Assembly: GCF_002954765.1 (NCBI RefSeq)
Contig: NZ_MTPW01000001.1
Span: forward strand, 2,307,501-2,371,500
DNA: 64,000 nt
From: Nonlabens arenilitoris
Lineage (GTDB): Bacteria > Bacteroidota > Bacteroidia > Flavobacteriales > Flavobacteriaceae
Reading direction: 5' to 3'
In this document: piece after piece, positions 29,168-40,471 of the stretch
Layout of the letters: each line of letters starts with the position of its first letter
Numbering within the stretch: the first letter of the stretch is position 1
Notes under the pieces: generated by a model
What the model was told of the DNA's origin: nothing
The model's database searches: none
Seen by the model: only the letters and a program-made list of their open reading frames with translations
Position numbers and translations under genes: made by a program

Positions 29168-30244
29168 CTACAAACCTTCGTCTGTCATTTTCAACTTCTC
29201 GGTATTATCTACCAGTTGAAGCTCGTCTATGATTTTTTGAATATCACCATTGATAATATTATCTAGGTCATAAAGTGTCAAGTTGATACGGTGATCTGTC
29301 ACACGACCTTGAGAGTAGTTGTAAGTTCTGATCTTTGCACTACGGTCACCAGAACTTACCATGCTTTTACGCTTTTCAGAATCGGCTTCCATTTTCTTTG
29401 CAAGTTCCATTTCATATAAACGAGAGCGTAAAACTTTTAAAGCCTTTTCAAGGTTTTTATGAGAAGATTTTTGGTCTTGACAACTCACGATCATTCCAGT
29501 AGGCTCGTGGTGTAATTTGATCGCACTATAAGTTGTGTTTACAGACTGCCCACCAGGACCAGTAGACGTGGTACGTTCTATACGTACTTCAGTCATGTCT
29601 AGTTCCACATCAAATTCTTCTGCCTCGGGAAGTACCATAACTGTTGCAGCACTAGTGTGTACACGTCCTTGAGTTTCAGTTTGCGGTACACGTTGTACAC
29701 GGTGTACACCAGCCTCAAACTTAAGTGTTCCATAAACATCTTCTCCATTTACTTCTAGAATGATCTCTTTATAACCACCACTGGTACCATGACTAGTATC
29801 TACAACACTGGTGCTCCAGCCTTTGCTAGAACAATATTTTTCATACATACGGAATAAGTCACCGGCAAAAATACTCGCCTCATCACCACCAGCACCAGCA
29901 CGTATTTCCATTACAGCATTCTTAGCATCTTCTGGGTCTTTAGGGACCAACATCATGCGTATTTTTTCTTCTAATTGTGGTATGGCTTCTTTAGCCTCAT
30001 CATATTGCATTTGGGCCATTTCAACCATGTCTGCATCGCTACCATCTGCTATGATTTCTTTGGCCTCATCCAGATTTGCAGTAAGAGTCATGTACTCTTC
30101 ACGCACATCCATTAAAGCTTTAAGATCTTTATATTCTTTAGTAAGTTGAACGTATCGTTTTTGATCAGAAATTATATCTGGTTGAATGATTAAATCATTT
30201 ACCTCGTCAAAACGATTTTTTACTATGTTTAATTTATCTATCAT
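29168..30244 (-). CDS. prfA: Peptide chain release factor 1
   Basis: The 358-residue protein recognises UAA and UAG at the ribosome. The GGQ motif needed for peptidyl-tRNA hydrolysis is in [21 protein letters not shown], and the anticodon-like recognition loop region follows the expected [17 protein letters not shown]. Length is typical. It is the upstream gene of the prfA-pyrF pair and is divergent from the MsrA-like gene with a short 62-bp gap. Confidence 0.97.
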   Translation of the reverse strand: MIDKLNIVKNRFDEVNDLIIQPDIISDQKRYVQLTKEYKDLKALMDVREEYMTLTANLDEAKEIIADGSDADMVEMAQMQYDEAKEAIPQLEEKIRMMLVPKDPEDAKNAVMEIRAGAGGDEASIFAGDLFRMYEKYCSSKGWSTSVVDTSHGTSGGYKEIILEVNGEDVYGTLKFEAGVHRVQRVPQTETQGRVHTSAATVMVLPEAEEFDVELDMTEVRIERTTSTGPGGQSVNTTYSAIKLHHEPTGMIVSCQDQKSSHKNLEKALKVLRSRLYEMELAKKMEADSEKRKSMVSSGDRSAKIRTYNYSQGRVTDHRINLTLYDLDNIINGDIQKIIDELQLVDNTEKLKMTDEGL

Positions 30245-30306
30245 GGTCTATATCAAGTCTTGCGAAAATACAAAATTAGCCTCAATTTTTTACTATATTA
30301 ATAGCT

Positions 30307-30783
30307 ATGAAAACAATTCTTAAAATAGGATTAGGTGGTGGCTGTCACTGGTGTACTGAGGCTGTTTTTCAAGCAGTACCTGGTGTTTTAAAAGTAGAAC
30401 AAGGATACATTTCTAGTAAGATGCCTTATGATTCTATGAGTGAAGCTGTTATAGCACATTTTAAAGATGTGGTAGACCTTAAAAAGCTTATCGATATCCA
30501 TTTAGAAACACATGCTTCAACAAGACAACACAGTAGGAGAGATGATTACCGTAGTGCGGTATATTTCTTTGATGTAGAGACTGAAAAAAAGGTGAAGTCT
30601 ATTATAAGCACGCTTTCGCGTAAACGTAGTAAAAACTACATCACTGCAGTGTTACCTTTTGTAGCGTTTAAACCATCTCGCGAGTCCATACAGAATTACT
30701 ATAAAACCAGACCTGACGCACCGTTTTGTAAACGATATATCGAGCCGAAGTTAAAATTAGTTAGTGATATACTCAAAAGCTAA
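30307..30783 (+). CDS. Divergent MsrA-family protein
   Basis: The 158-residue protein keeps the MsrA opening GLGGGCHWCTEAVFQAVPGV (usual form GCFWC.E), with Cys13 in the catalytic position, and later DDYRSAVYFF (usual QYRS.IF). It lacks the standard YExVCxGxTGHxExV block; the equivalent stretch reads MPYDSMSEAVIAHFKD. The HQDY motif is replaced by SIQNYY. It may be an altered methionine-(S)-sulfoxide reductase or a paralogue with another role. A degenerate palindrome (30612-30625) encodes LSRKR at about residues 102-107. The gene lies between prfA and purM, opposite in strand to both. Confidence 0.72.
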   Translation: MKTILKIGLGGGCHWCTEAVFQAVPGVLKVEQGYISSKMPYDSMSEAVIAHFKDVVDLKKLIDIHLETHASTRQHSRRDDYRSAVYFFDVETEKKVKSIISTLSRKRSKNYITAVLPFVAFKPSRESIQNYYKTRPDAPFCKRYIEPKLKLVSDILKS

Positions 30784-30861
30784 ACGTCTGTCTCAGCTAG
30801 TCGACGAGGCTCTTATTATAAACCAATGTGCCTTGACAAGCCTAGTGTGACTCTTTAACTC

Positions 30862-32040
30862 TTAATATTCAAATATTCCAAATTCACTATCAATAGTCAA
30901 CTTTTTAGAGTTTGCAGCTTCTACACGACCTATGATTTGAGCATCGACATTAAAGGATTTTGAGATATCAATGATTTGTTGAGCAATAGATTCATTTACA
31001 TAGAGTTCCATACGATGTCCCATATTGAAAACTTGGTACATTTCTTTCCAATCTGTACCAGATTCCTCTTGAATCATTTTGAAAAGTGGTGGTAATTCAA
31101 ACATGTTATCCTTGATGATATGCAAGTCATTTACAAAATGTAAAATTTTAGTCTGTGCGCCACCAGAACAGTGTACCATACCGTGTAGATCTGCACGATT
31201 TACATCGCTCAAAATCTTTTTAATAATAGGAGCATAAGTTCGAGTAGGAGAAAGGACTAGTTTACCTGCATCTAGAGGACTACCTTCAACTGGATTAGTC
31301 AAATTTTGAGATCCAGAATACACTAAGTCTTCTGGTACGGCTGCGTCAAAACTCTCTGGAAATTTTTGAGCTAGTGTTTTATTAAATACGTCATGTCTAG
31401 CGCTAGTGAGACCATTTGATCCCATACCGCCATTGTATTCTGTTTCATAAGTAGCCTGACCAGAACTAGAAAGTCCCACGATAACATCACCAGCTTCAAT
31501 GTTTGCATTATCGACTACATCGCTACGTTTCATACGTGCCGTTACTGTAGAATCTACGATAATGGTTCTTACTAGGTCACCAACATCTGCTGTTTCTCCG
31601 CCTGTAGAAATAATTTCTACACCATGTTTTTTAAGGTCAGCGATAAGTTCTTCAGTTCCGTTAATTATAGCACTAATCACTTCTCCTGGAATTAGATTTT
31701 TATTTCTTCCTATGGTACTAGAAAGTAAAATATTATCAGTGGCACCTACACACAATAAGTCATCGACATTCATTATTAATGCGTCTTGAGCGATTCCTTT
31801 CCATACGCTTATATCTCCAGTTTCTTTCCAGTACATGTAAGCAAGGCTGGACTTAGTGCCGGCGCCATCTGCATGCATGATAAGGCAATGGTCTGAAGAA
31901 CCAGTTAACGTATCAGGTACGATTTTACAAAAGGCTTGTGGAAACAGTCCTTTATCTACATTTTTGATCGCATTGTGTACGTCTTCTTTGCCAGCGCTTA
32001 CACCACGCTGTGCATATCTTTTGGAAATGTCTTGGCTCAT
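30862..32040 (-). CDS. purM: Phosphoribosylformylglycinamidine cyclo-ligase (AIR synthase)
   Basis: The 392-residue protein is the Bacteroidota-type PurM: RYAQRGVSAGKEDVHNAI, IMHADGAGTKSSLAYMYW, ALIMNVDDLLCVGATDNILLSSTIGRN, STGGETADVGDLVRTI and GLSSSGQATYETEYNGGMGSNG. It converts FGAM to AIR with ATP in purine synthesis. It is longer than the E. coli enzyme (345) and of the variant common in this phylum. A perfect -7 element lies only 4-5 bp upstream of the ATG (32045-32052), which suggests a leaderless or nearly leaderless transcript. Confidence 0.92.
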   Translation of the reverse strand: MSQDISKRYAQRGVSAGKEDVHNAIKNVDKGLFPQAFCKIVPDTLTGSSDHCLIMHADGAGTKSSLAYMYWKETGDISVWKGIAQDALIMNVDDLLCVGATDNILLSSTIGRNKNLIPGEVISAIINGTEELIADLKKHGVEIISTGGETADVGDLVRTIIVDSTVTARMKRSDVVDNANIEAGDVIVGLSSSGQATYETEYNGGMGSNGLTSARHDVFNKTLAQKFPESFDAAVPEDLVYSGSQNLTNPVEGSPLDAGKLVLSPTRTYAPIIKKILSDVNRADLHGMVHCSGGAQTKILHFVNDLHIIKDNMFELPPLFKMIQEESGTDWKEMYQVFNMGHRMELYVNESIAQQIIDISKSFNVDAQIIGRVEAANSKKLTIDSEFGIFEY

Positions 32041-32044
32041 ATCG

Positions 32045-32052
32045 CAAATTTA
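32045..32052 (-). promoter_or_regulatory. -7 promoter element abutting the purM start
   Basis: On the minus strand TAAATTTG fits TAnnTTTG exactly and ends 4 bp before the purM ATG, so transcription should start at or beside the start codon. Confidence 0.5.
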
Positions 32053-32182
32053 CTATTTACTAATAATTATGAGGTATTAAGTTTTAAGTATTAAATAAAA
32101 AGTATGAATAGGTTATTAAGATGTGATACTAGATTTTACAAATTTCTTATTCAATATGTGATTTATGATAATTTACGGCTAC

Positions 32183-32196
32183 GCTTTCGCGAAAGC
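32183..32196. repeat. Dispersed palindrome copy 5 (14 bp)
   Basis: The core GCTTTCGCGAAAGC is found in intergenic DNA just downstream of the glnN terminator and upstream of purM. Confidence 0.95.
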
Positions 32197-32204
32197 ATGT
32201 ACAA

Positions 32205-32236
32205 AAAAGCCTCTAATAATTAAATTAGAGGCTTTT
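32205..32236 (-). terminator. Terminator of glnN
   Basis: The 13-bp stem AAAAGCCTCTAAT / ATTAGAGGCTTTT with a 6-nt loop is followed on the minus strand by more Ts. Confidence 0.88.
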
Positions 32237-32259
32237 ATTTCATTTATGATTTAGTTAAA

Positions 32260-34446
32260 CTAACGTGTAAATAATAATTCACGGTACTTTGTAAGTGGCC
32301 ATAATTCATCGTCTACTAATAATTCTAGTTTATCACAGCTATAACGGATCACGTCAAAGTAAGGCTTTACTTTATCACAGTATTGAGCTGCAGTATCTTC
32401 AGCACTCTTTGCGTTGTTTGCTTTTTTACGAGCCTCAGTCATTTCTGTAATTCCTTTATTGATCTTCTCAATATGCTCTGAGATTTCTTCAATAAGAATC
32501 ATTTGCTCTTTTGCTACTTTCTTGAATTCTTTACCGTAGATTTCTTTTAATCCTACTACGTTTTCTATCAATCTGTTTTGATATTTAACTGCTGTAGGAA
32601 TCACATGATTACGTGCGATGTCACCTAGAATGCGTCCTTCAATCTGGATGCGCATTGCATATTCTTCAACTTCAATTTCATAACGAGATTCTGTCTCGAT
32701 CTTACTCATGATGTTTAAGTCTTCAAAAAGCTTTATAGTTTTCTTAGAAACTTTTGCTTTAAGAGCTGTAGGCGTAGTTTTATTATTACTTAAGCCACGT
32801 TTTTTAGCTTCTTTTTCCCATGCTTCTCCATATCCATCACCTTCAAAACGTATCTTTTTAGATTGCTTGATGTACTCACGTAATACATTAAAGATAGCTT
32901 CGTCCTTCTTAAGCTTTTTGTCTTTAATTAAAGCATCTACTTCTGATTTGAACTCAATTAATTGTTGTGCAACAATCGCGTTTAAAACCGTCATTGGGTT
33001 TGCACAATTTGCTGTAGAACCTACGGCACGTAATTCAAATTTATTTCCTGTAAACGCAAATGGTGATGTGCGGTTACGGTCTGTATTATCTAAAATGACT
33101 TCTGGAATTTTACCAACAACATTAAGTTTAAGGTCTGTCTTCTCTTCTGGAGAAAGTTTTCCATCAGTTACTTTTTCAAGTTCGTCAAGAACTTTAGTTA
33201 ATTGCGAACCGATGAATACAGAAATAATAGCCGGTGGCGCTTCATTTGCTCCTAGACGGTGGTCGTTAGATGCACTAGCGATGGTAGCTCTAATTAATTC
33301 TTCATTATCATGTACGGCTTTAATTGTATTTACAAAGAATGTTAAGAATTGTAAATTCTTCATAGGTGTGCTACCTGGTGATAATAGATTCACACCAGTA
33401 TTAGTAGCTAGAGACCAGTTATTGTGTTTTCCAGAACCATTTACTCCTGCAAATGGCTTCTCGTGGAATAATACTTTAAAGTTGTGACGTGAAGCGACTT
33501 TGCGCATCACATCCATTAATAAAGAGTTATGATCTACCGCAAGGTTTGCTTCTTCAAAAATAGGAGCAAGCTCAAACTGATTAGGAGCCACCTCATTATG
33601 ACGTGTTTTAACAGGTATACCTAATAGCATACATTCTGTTTCCATGTCACGCATATAATTTAATACTCTAGAAGGTATAGATCCAAAGTAATGATCATCT
33701 AGTTGTTGTCCTTTAGCAGATGAGTGACCTAATAATGTACGACCAGCTAGTTGTAAATCTGGACGTGAGTCAGCAAGTGCAGCGTCTATTAAAAAGTATT
33801 CTTGTTCCCATCCTAAAGTTGCGATTACTTTAGAAACGTTTTTGTCAAAATATTTACAAACATCAGTTGCTGCTTGATCTACAACTTGTAATGATCTTAA
33901 AAGTGGAGTTTTATTATCTAGGGCTTCTCCTGTGTAAGCGATAAATACAGTAGGAATACATAAGGTAGTTCCCATTATAAAAGCTGGAGATGTAGGATCC
34001 CAAGCAGTGTATCCACGAGCTTCAAAGGTGTTTCTTATTCCACCATTAGGGAAAGAAGAGGCATCTGGCTCTTGTTGAACTAATTGTCCACCACCAAATT
34101 TCTCAATCACTTCACCATCCATTTCTAGTTCAAAGAAAGCATCATGTTTCTCTGCAGTTCCACCGGTAAGAGGTTGAAACCAGTGCGTGTAGTGTGTTGC
34201 GCCATTTTGAATAGACCATTCTTTCATACCTGTTGAAATATGATCTGCTACTTCACGACTTATTTTTGTGCCGTTTTCCATAGCATCTATGACACTTTTA
34301 TAGGCTTGCTTCGTCAAATGCTGACGCATCGCGTGTTTATTGAAAACATTCTTACCGAATATTTCACTACGACGTTTTGGTTCATTCACTTCAATAGGCT
34401 GGCGATTGAGTGTTTCTTTTAAAGCGTTAAATCTTAATGTAGACAT
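32260..34446 (-). CDS. glnN: Glutamine synthetase type III
   Basis: The 728-residue length is characteristic of GSIII, against about 450-470 for GSI. Visible motifs include GWEQEYFLID (Glu ligands), TRHNEVAPNQFELAPIFEE, NGSGKHNNWSLAT and NRTSPFAFTGNKFELRAVGS. The enzyme makes glutamine from glutamate, ammonia and ATP and is the usual assimilation route in Bacteroidota. It stands alone, with a -7 promoter element (34478-34485) and its own terminator. Confidence 0.97.
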   Translation of the reverse strand: MSTLRFNALKETLNRQPIEVNEPKRRSEIFGKNVFNKHAMRQHLTKQAYKSVIDAMENGTKISREVADHISTGMKEWSIQNGATHYTHWFQPLTGGTAEKHDAFFELEMDGEVIEKFGGGQLVQQEPDASSFPNGGIRNTFEARGYTAWDPTSPAFIMGTTLCIPTVFIAYTGEALDNKTPLLRSLQVVDQAATDVCKYFDKNVSKVIATLGWEQEYFLIDAALADSRPDLQLAGRTLLGHSSAKGQQLDDHYFGSIPSRVLNYMRDMETECMLLGIPVKTRHNEVAPNQFELAPIFEEANLAVDHNSLLMDVMRKVASRHNFKVLFHEKPFAGVNGSGKHNNWSLATNTGVNLLSPGSTPMKNLQFLTFFVNTIKAVHDNEELIRATIASASNDHRLGANEAPPAIISVFIGSQLTKVLDELEKVTDGKLSPEEKTDLKLNVVGKIPEVILDNTDRNRTSPFAFTGNKFELRAVGSTANCANPMTVLNAIVAQQLIEFKSEVDALIKDKKLKKDEAIFNVLREYIKQSKKIRFEGDGYGEAWEKEAKKRGLSNNKTTPTALKAKVSKKTIKLFEDLNIMSKIETESRYEIEVEEYAMRIQIEGRILGDIARNHVIPTAVKYQNRLIENVVGLKEIYGKEFKKVAKEQMILIEEISEHIEKINKGITEMTEARKKANNAKSAEDTAAQYCDKVKPYFDVIRYSCDKLELLVDDELWPLTKYRELLFTR

Positions 34447-34477
34447 GATGTGGTGTTATTTTTATAATAATACACCG

Positions 34478-34485
34478 CAAAAGTA
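34478..34485 (-). promoter_or_regulatory. -7 promoter element of glnN
   Basis: The minus strand reads TACTTTTG (TAnnTTTG), about 31 bp before the ATG at 34446. Confidence 0.55.
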
Positions 34486-34563
34486 ATACTTTTTATAAAT
34501 CAACCCTTGTATTTTTAGGGATGTAATATCAACAAAACATTAAATTATGTCAATAACCCCTAA

Positions 34564-35517
34564 TTAGATTAGGGTTGCAAATGCTAAGTAAAGGAATAGT
34601 ACGTATGATGCTAAGTAAAGAATTCCTTTATATCTTGAAATATTATATGCCTTGGGTAAAAAGGCGAGTGGTAATAGTGCAAATGCTATTCCCAGCATCC
34701 AAAAGATATCATTATTTAATAATCCCATTCCTTTTTCTTCAATTTGGATAGGTTGAATTAATGCTGTAATTCCTAGAACAGAACCTATGTTGAATATGTT
34801 TGACCCTATAAGGTTTCCTAGAGAAATGGCTTTTTCTTTTTTCAAAGCAGCGATTATGGAAGCCGCAAGTTCTGGTACAGATGTTCCTATGGCGACCATA
34901 GATACCGCAATAATACTTTCGGGAATACCTAAACTTGCTGCAATATCTACTGCACCTTCCACAAGCCATTCACTTCCTTTCCATAATGCAATACCACCTA
35001 GTATAAGAAACATAATGATTTTCCACCATTTAGCTTCTTGAAGTTCTTCTTCTACATCTACAGCTTCTGGGTTTTTACGAGCTCTTCTTATAAGCAATAC
35101 AAGAAATACAACAATACTAGCTACTAAAACGCCACCTTCCCATCGCACTAGGTTATTATCAGAAAGTAGTAATACATATAATAGAATGCTAAATGCCATC
35201 ATCCATGGCCAGTTGAATTTAAAAAAATCTTTATCAATAGCTAGAGGAGCAATAAGAGCTGTCGCTCCTAGTACTAAAGCGATATTTGCGATATTTGATC
35301 CTATAACATTACCTAAGGCTAATCCTGAAAAACCATCTAGTGCAGACTGTATACTTACAATAAGTTCTGGTGCGCTAGTAGCAAAAGAAACTACTGTAAG
35401 TCCTATAATCATACGGGACAGATTGAGTTTTAAAGAAAGCCCTACTGATGATCGTACGAGAAACTCACCACCTATGACTAATAAGACTAAACCTATAATT
35501 AAGTAGAAAATACTCAT
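34564..35517 (-). CDS. Calcium/sodium antiporter (CaCA family, YrbG-like)
   Basis: The 317-residue membrane protein has about 10 hydrophobic segments and the two inverted alpha-repeats of the CaCA superfamily: ALGNVIGSNIANIALVLG in the first half and SLGNLIGSNIFNIGSVLG in the second, each preceded by a GTSVPELAAS / ATSAPELIVS segment. It exchanges Na+ or H+ for Ca2+ across the inner membrane. It is upstream of glnN on the same strand but about 110 bp apart, so separate transcription is likely. Confidence 0.93.
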   Translation of the reverse strand: MSIFYLIIGLVLLVIGGEFLVRSSVGLSLKLNLSRMIIGLTVVSFATSAPELIVSIQSALDGFSGLALGNVIGSNIANIALVLGATALIAPLAIDKDFFKFNWPWMMAFSILLYVLLLSDNNLVRWEGGVLVASIVVFLVLLIRRARKNPEAVDVEEELQEAKWWKIIMFLILGGIALWKGSEWLVEGAVDIAASLGIPESIIAVSMVAIGTSVPELAASIIAALKKEKAISLGNLIGSNIFNIGSVLGITALIQPIQIEEKGMGLLNNDIFWMLGIAFALLPLAFLPKAYNISRYKGILYLASYVLFLYLAFATLI

Positions 35518-35539
35518 AAGACAAGTAGATATATTAAAA

Positions 35540-36343
35540 TTATGGAGTTACCTCACAAATGCAACGGAATCCAGTGTTAAGTTCACTGGTTTCATAATAT
35601 GATAAAGATTTATAAATAGGCAAGTACGGGCCATTTTTAGAAAGCTCTCTCATTTCAAATATGGCCATGTGATAATCATCTTGAATCCTTCTGAATTTAT
35701 AGAAATCACCAGCATAGCTATATATCTCATCTTGGTATGTAAGAAGCTTTAGTTTTTTATCTAGCAAGTTTTGAGCTGCAATCATTTCTTTTTCAGTAGG
35801 TAAACGGTATAAAACCTTAGTTGGATATTGCGATCTTTGATTTTCATTTTTACTACGTATCCCATAAACTGCATTTACCATATCAGTACGCCATTTACAA
35901 AATAGCTCAGCTTTTTCTTGTGACACTTGCACTACGGGATGCCATTGGTAATATGGATGACTTGTATAGTTACCCAATGTTAGTTTAGGTGTGACCATCA
36001 ATTTAGGGTCTAAAGTAGCTCCTATCATTAATCTAGTACTACCGCTATAGGGTTGGAAAACAGAATCAGCCTCTAATCCGTAAGATGGATAGGTTTTCAT
36101 TTTTTCATGTTTTTTCTCTGACCAGTAATTACCTAAATGGTCTAAAAATTCAGAATACATAAGATTAGTGACAGGAACTCTATCGATATACAAGTTATCA
36201 GTAAGTTTGATAGTTCCTGGAGGAATTGATGTGTCCTCTAATTCAATCGCTATATCATCATTATTGCTAGGTTTGGGTCCACAGCTGATTACTAAAACAA
36301 ATAAAAGGAACAGAGGAAAAATCGATTTTTTAAATAAACTCAT
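35540..36343 (-). CDS. Formylglycine-generating-enzyme-like (SUMF1) lipoprotein
   Basis: From the ATG at 36341-36343 the signal MSLFKKSIFPLFLLFVLVISC ends in a lipobox; an ATG 27 bases upstream would lengthen the N-region unnecessarily. The domain reads YIDRVPVTNLMYSEFLDHLG, HPVVQVSQEKAELFCKWRTD, YRLPTEKEMIAAQ and ELNTGFRCICE, the pattern of FGE/SUMF1-fold proteins (V-T-n-x-x-Y..., P-V-x-x-V-S, RLPTEAEWE, GFR). The usual RLPTEAEWE is here RLPTEKEMI. Catalytic cysteine pairs of true FGE are not evident. GldJ and GldK gliding lipoproteins share this fold, but the gene is shorter than them. Function is unknown. Confidence 0.8.
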   Translation of the reverse strand: MSLFKKSIFPLFLLFVLVISCGPKPSNNDDIAIELEDTSIPPGTIKLTDNLYIDRVPVTNLMYSEFLDHLGNYWSEKKHEKMKTYPSYGLEADSVFQPYSGSTRLMIGATLDPKLMVTPKLTLGNYTSHPYYQWHPVVQVSQEKAELFCKWRTDMVNAVYGIRSKNENQRSQYPTKVLYRLPTEKEMIAAQNLLDKKLKLLTYQDEIYSYAGDFYKFRRIQDDYHMAIFEMRELSKNGPYLPIYKSLSYYETSELNTGFRCICEVTP

Positions 36344-36465
36344 TAAGGAAAACTTAGCTGTTAAAAACATTTAATATCTTAAGACTACAAGATTACAAAA
36401 TTAGACATTACATTGACGACTTTTGTAACTACTTATCATCAACTTTTATAATACATATCACAACT

Positions 36466-37119
36466 ATGAAATTTTTTATTGACACTGCAAATCTAGATCA
36501 AATCGCCGAAGCCCAATCAATGGGTGTTCTAGATGGAGTAACTACTAATCCTTCTCTTATGGCTAAAGAAGGTATAACAGGTAGCGAGAATATTTTAAAT
36601 CATTATAAAAAAATATGTGATATAGTTGATGGGCATGTAAGTGCTGAGGTTATTTCAACAGATTTTGATGGAATGGTAAAAGAAGGAGAAGCGCTAGCAG
36701 CTATGAACGATCAGATAGTAGTAAAACTACCTATGATTAAAGATGGTGTAAGAGCTTGTAAGTATTTTAGTGATAAAGGTATTAAGACTAATGTTACTTT
36801 GGTTTTTAGCCCAGGACAAGCATTGCTTGCAGCAAAAGCTGGAGCCACTTATGTATCACCATTTATAGGTAGATTAGACGATATATCTACAGATGGTTTG
36901 AACCTAATTGCAGAAATCAGAATGATTTATGATAACTATGGTTTTGAAACAGAAATTCTTGCAGCATCTGTAAGACATACCATGCATGTAATTGACTGTG
37001 CAAAATTAGGAGCAGACGTTATGACAGGACCATTAAGTTCTATTGAAGGATTGTTAAAACACCCATTAACAGATATTGGTCTTGCAAAATTCTTGGCAGA
37101 TTATAATAAAGGAAACTAA
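36466..37119 (+). CDS. fsa: Fructose-6-phosphate aldolase / short transaldolase
   Basis: The 217-residue class I aldolase starts [36 protein letters not shown]; the Schiff-base lysine is in [10 protein letters not shown]. It belongs to the short (type 3B) transaldolase family, in which some members transfer dihydroxyacetone units (pentose phosphate pathway) and others split fructose-6-phosphate. The two activities cannot be told apart by eye. It is monocistronic, with a strong terminator after it. A near-consensus -7 (GACTTTTG at 36418-36425) lies upstream. Confidence 0.9.
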   Translation: MKFFIDTANLDQIAEAQSMGVLDGVTTNPSLMAKEGITGSENILNHYKKICDIVDGHVSAEVISTDFDGMVKEGEALAAMNDQIVVKLPMIKDGVRACKYFSDKGIKTNVTLVFSPGQALLAAKAGATYVSPFIGRLDDISTDGLNLIAEIRMIYDNYGFETEILAASVRHTMHVIDCAKLGADVMTGPLSSIEGLLKHPLTDIGLAKFLADYNKGN

Positions 37120-37138
37120 TTATATTTCTTTGATAATA

Positions 37139-37171
37139 AAAAAAAGGGCTCACATAGCGAGCCCTTTTTTT
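37139..37171. terminator. Bidirectional terminator between aldolase and TlpA-like genes
   Basis: AAAAAGGGCTC and GAGCCCTTTTT pair around a 7-nt loop, with A and T runs on the two sides. Confidence 0.88.
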
Positions 37172-37178
37172 AATACTT

Positions 37179-38633
37179 TTATCTATTGATATATCCCAGT
37201 AAAGTAGTTTCTATTTGATAATGAAATAGATTAATACTAGGATCTATAATGGTAAGATTTTTATCAATAACCATACTGCGGTTATCATTGCGCAATGCTA
37301 GTTGCGCCGTGACCGGTGAGGTGTTTAAAATTTGATATTCCATTTGAGGATTAAAGTTGTACCTCTCATAAGCTTCTTCCCATTGATTACCTTCAGAATC
37401 ATCAAGATTAATACCTATAAAGTCAATTTCAGGATACTTAAGCCTTAGGTCTTTTATTTTATCGTGCACTCTTATTGCATATTCACGCTCATCATCAGAC
37501 CAGAAAAATAATACACTCAGTCTCTTAACACGGTCAGATAATTCCATTTTATCTTTAAGAGTGTTTTGGATTTTGATGTTGGGCATTTCATTACCAGGAT
37601 CTAATTTAATGTAGGTAGATGCGGTAGTAGTAATTCGGTTTTTTAATTCAGCATCGTCGGTCATATGTGTAAAAACATCTACTAACTCATTAATCTCATT
37701 AGCGTTTTTACGATTCATAATAAAATGCTGCGTGATGTTAGAAGCAAAAATATCTTTTATAATGCCGCGAGTAAATAAACTATCAATAACGGCTAGTCTC
37801 TTCTTTTGATACTTTAAACTAGAACGGTTTACTAAAACACCTGAGCCTAGTTCTTCTGCTAGACTAGTAAATGCTAGATTAGAAATAAGTGAGTTCACAT
37901 AAGGTCTAAAAGCAATATTATTAAGTAATGACTTGTCATCTAGATCAAACTCTTTTCTATAGGAGTAAAAAGACGCAGGTAACTCTTTACTGTCTAAAAA
38001 ATCATTTTTACCGTAATGTACAAAAGGGAAACGTTCTATTTTAGACCACATAGAAAATTTGATAACCTTATCTGCATGGCATAAAAAGTCAGGATCAAAA
38101 GAGTGCTCTTTTGCAATAGTTTCTAGATGTAGTAATCTAGCCTCAGTAATGCTGTCTAGTACCTTTTTAAAATCAGAATGTGATAATTTATAATTATTTA
38201 AAAACTCACGATCATCCTTTTCAATTTGTACAAAAAGATTAATCAAATAATTATTTTCCTTGGAATGAGTTCCAGAAAAAGCAAGTGTTTCATCAAATGC
38301 CTTGGTGTTTAATCTCAATATTGTACTATCACCTGGTGATAAAAAGACTGATTGATATTCTCCTGGATGTGCAAAAGTATATAACCCAGGTTTTAATGAA
38401 AGGTAAGACTTTGAAAAGGATCCATCAGCTGCGAGAGGTATGGTATCTATTAAGCCGTTGAAGTCTTTTAAAGTTACAAAGTCCTTATGTGGATTAATAA
38501 TTTTACCTGATATATAAGTAGCTGCATTAGAATTATCCTCTTTACACGACGTAGATAGTAATATCACTCCAGTTATTAAGGAGCTGATAAGAAGATAATT
38601 ACGCTTTCGCGAAAGCAAACTATAAAGTGTCAT
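37179..38633 (-). CDS. TlpA-like lipoprotein with thioredoxin fold lacking CxxC
   Basis: The signal peptide ends LLSTSC (lipidated Cys30). Residues about 36-110 form a DUF4369-like beta domain (YISGKIINPHKDFVTLKDFNG), a helical middle part follows, and the C-terminal 140 residues are thioredoxin-like (NMPNIKIQNTLKDKMELSD, SVLFFWSDDEREYAIRVHDKI, DFIGINLDDSE, RSMVIDKNLTIIDPS). The active-site loop is WSDDERE (residues 378-384) with no CxxC, so thiol redox activity is unlikely. A palindrome copy encodes LLSRKR in the n-region of the signal peptide, supplying its positive charges. Confidence 0.78.
   Translation of the reverse strand: MTLYSLLSRKRNYLLISSLITGVILLSTSCKEDNSNAATYISGKIINPHKDFVTLKDFNGLIDTIPLAADGSFSKSYLSLKPGLYTFAHPGEYQSVFLSPGDSTILRLNTKAFDETLAFSGTHSKENNYLINLFVQIEKDDREFLNNYKLSHSDFKKVLDSITEARLLHLETIAKEHSFDPDFLCHADKVIKFSMWSKIERFPFVHYGKNDFLDSKELPASFYSYRKEFDLDDKSLLNNIAFRPYVNSLISNLAFTSLAEELGSGVLVNRSSLKYQKKRLAVIDSLFTRGIIKDIFASNITQHFIMNRKNANEINELVDVFTHMTDDAELKNRITTTASTYIKLDPGNEMPNIKIQNTLKDKMELSDRVKRLSVLFFWSDDEREYAIRVHDKIKDLRLKYPEIDFIGINLDDSEGNQWEEAYERYNFNPQMEYQILNTSPVTAQLALRNDNRSMVIDKNLTIIDPSINLFHYQIETTLLGYINR
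38603..38616. repeat. Dispersed palindrome copy 6 (14 bp)
   Basis: GCTTTCGCGAAAGC lies within the signal-peptide codons of the TlpA-like lipoprotein and is read as LLSRKR. Confidence 0.95.
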
Positions 38634-38738
38634 TTACGGTACTAATTAGGGCCAACAACAAAAGAAAGATTTATCTACACTAAAAGTAGTTAATGAGCTG
38701 TTAAAAACAACAAAATCAATATGGTAAAAACCTAATAA

Positions 38739-40391
<1,653 letters not shown>

Positions 40392-40397
40392 AACTAC

Positions 40398-40455
40398 ATT
40401 CTAATAAAAAAAGCCCGTTTCTATATTTTTAGAAACGGGCTTTTTTTATTAGAAT
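40398..40455. terminator. Long bidirectional terminator (26-bp perfect stem)
   Basis: The two arms (40398-40423 and 40430-40455) are perfectly complementary over 26 bp with core GCCCGTTTCTA, a six-base loop and seven A/T pairs. It separates the convergent ABC-F and small membrane protein genes. Confidence 0.92.
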
Positions 40456-40471
40456 TTTAACTACTAAAGGT

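Noticed and set aside
30612..30625. Degenerate palindrome GCTTTCGCGTAAAC in the MsrA-like gene
   Set aside because: It carries two changes from the core. It is noted as a possible relic but not counted as a copy.
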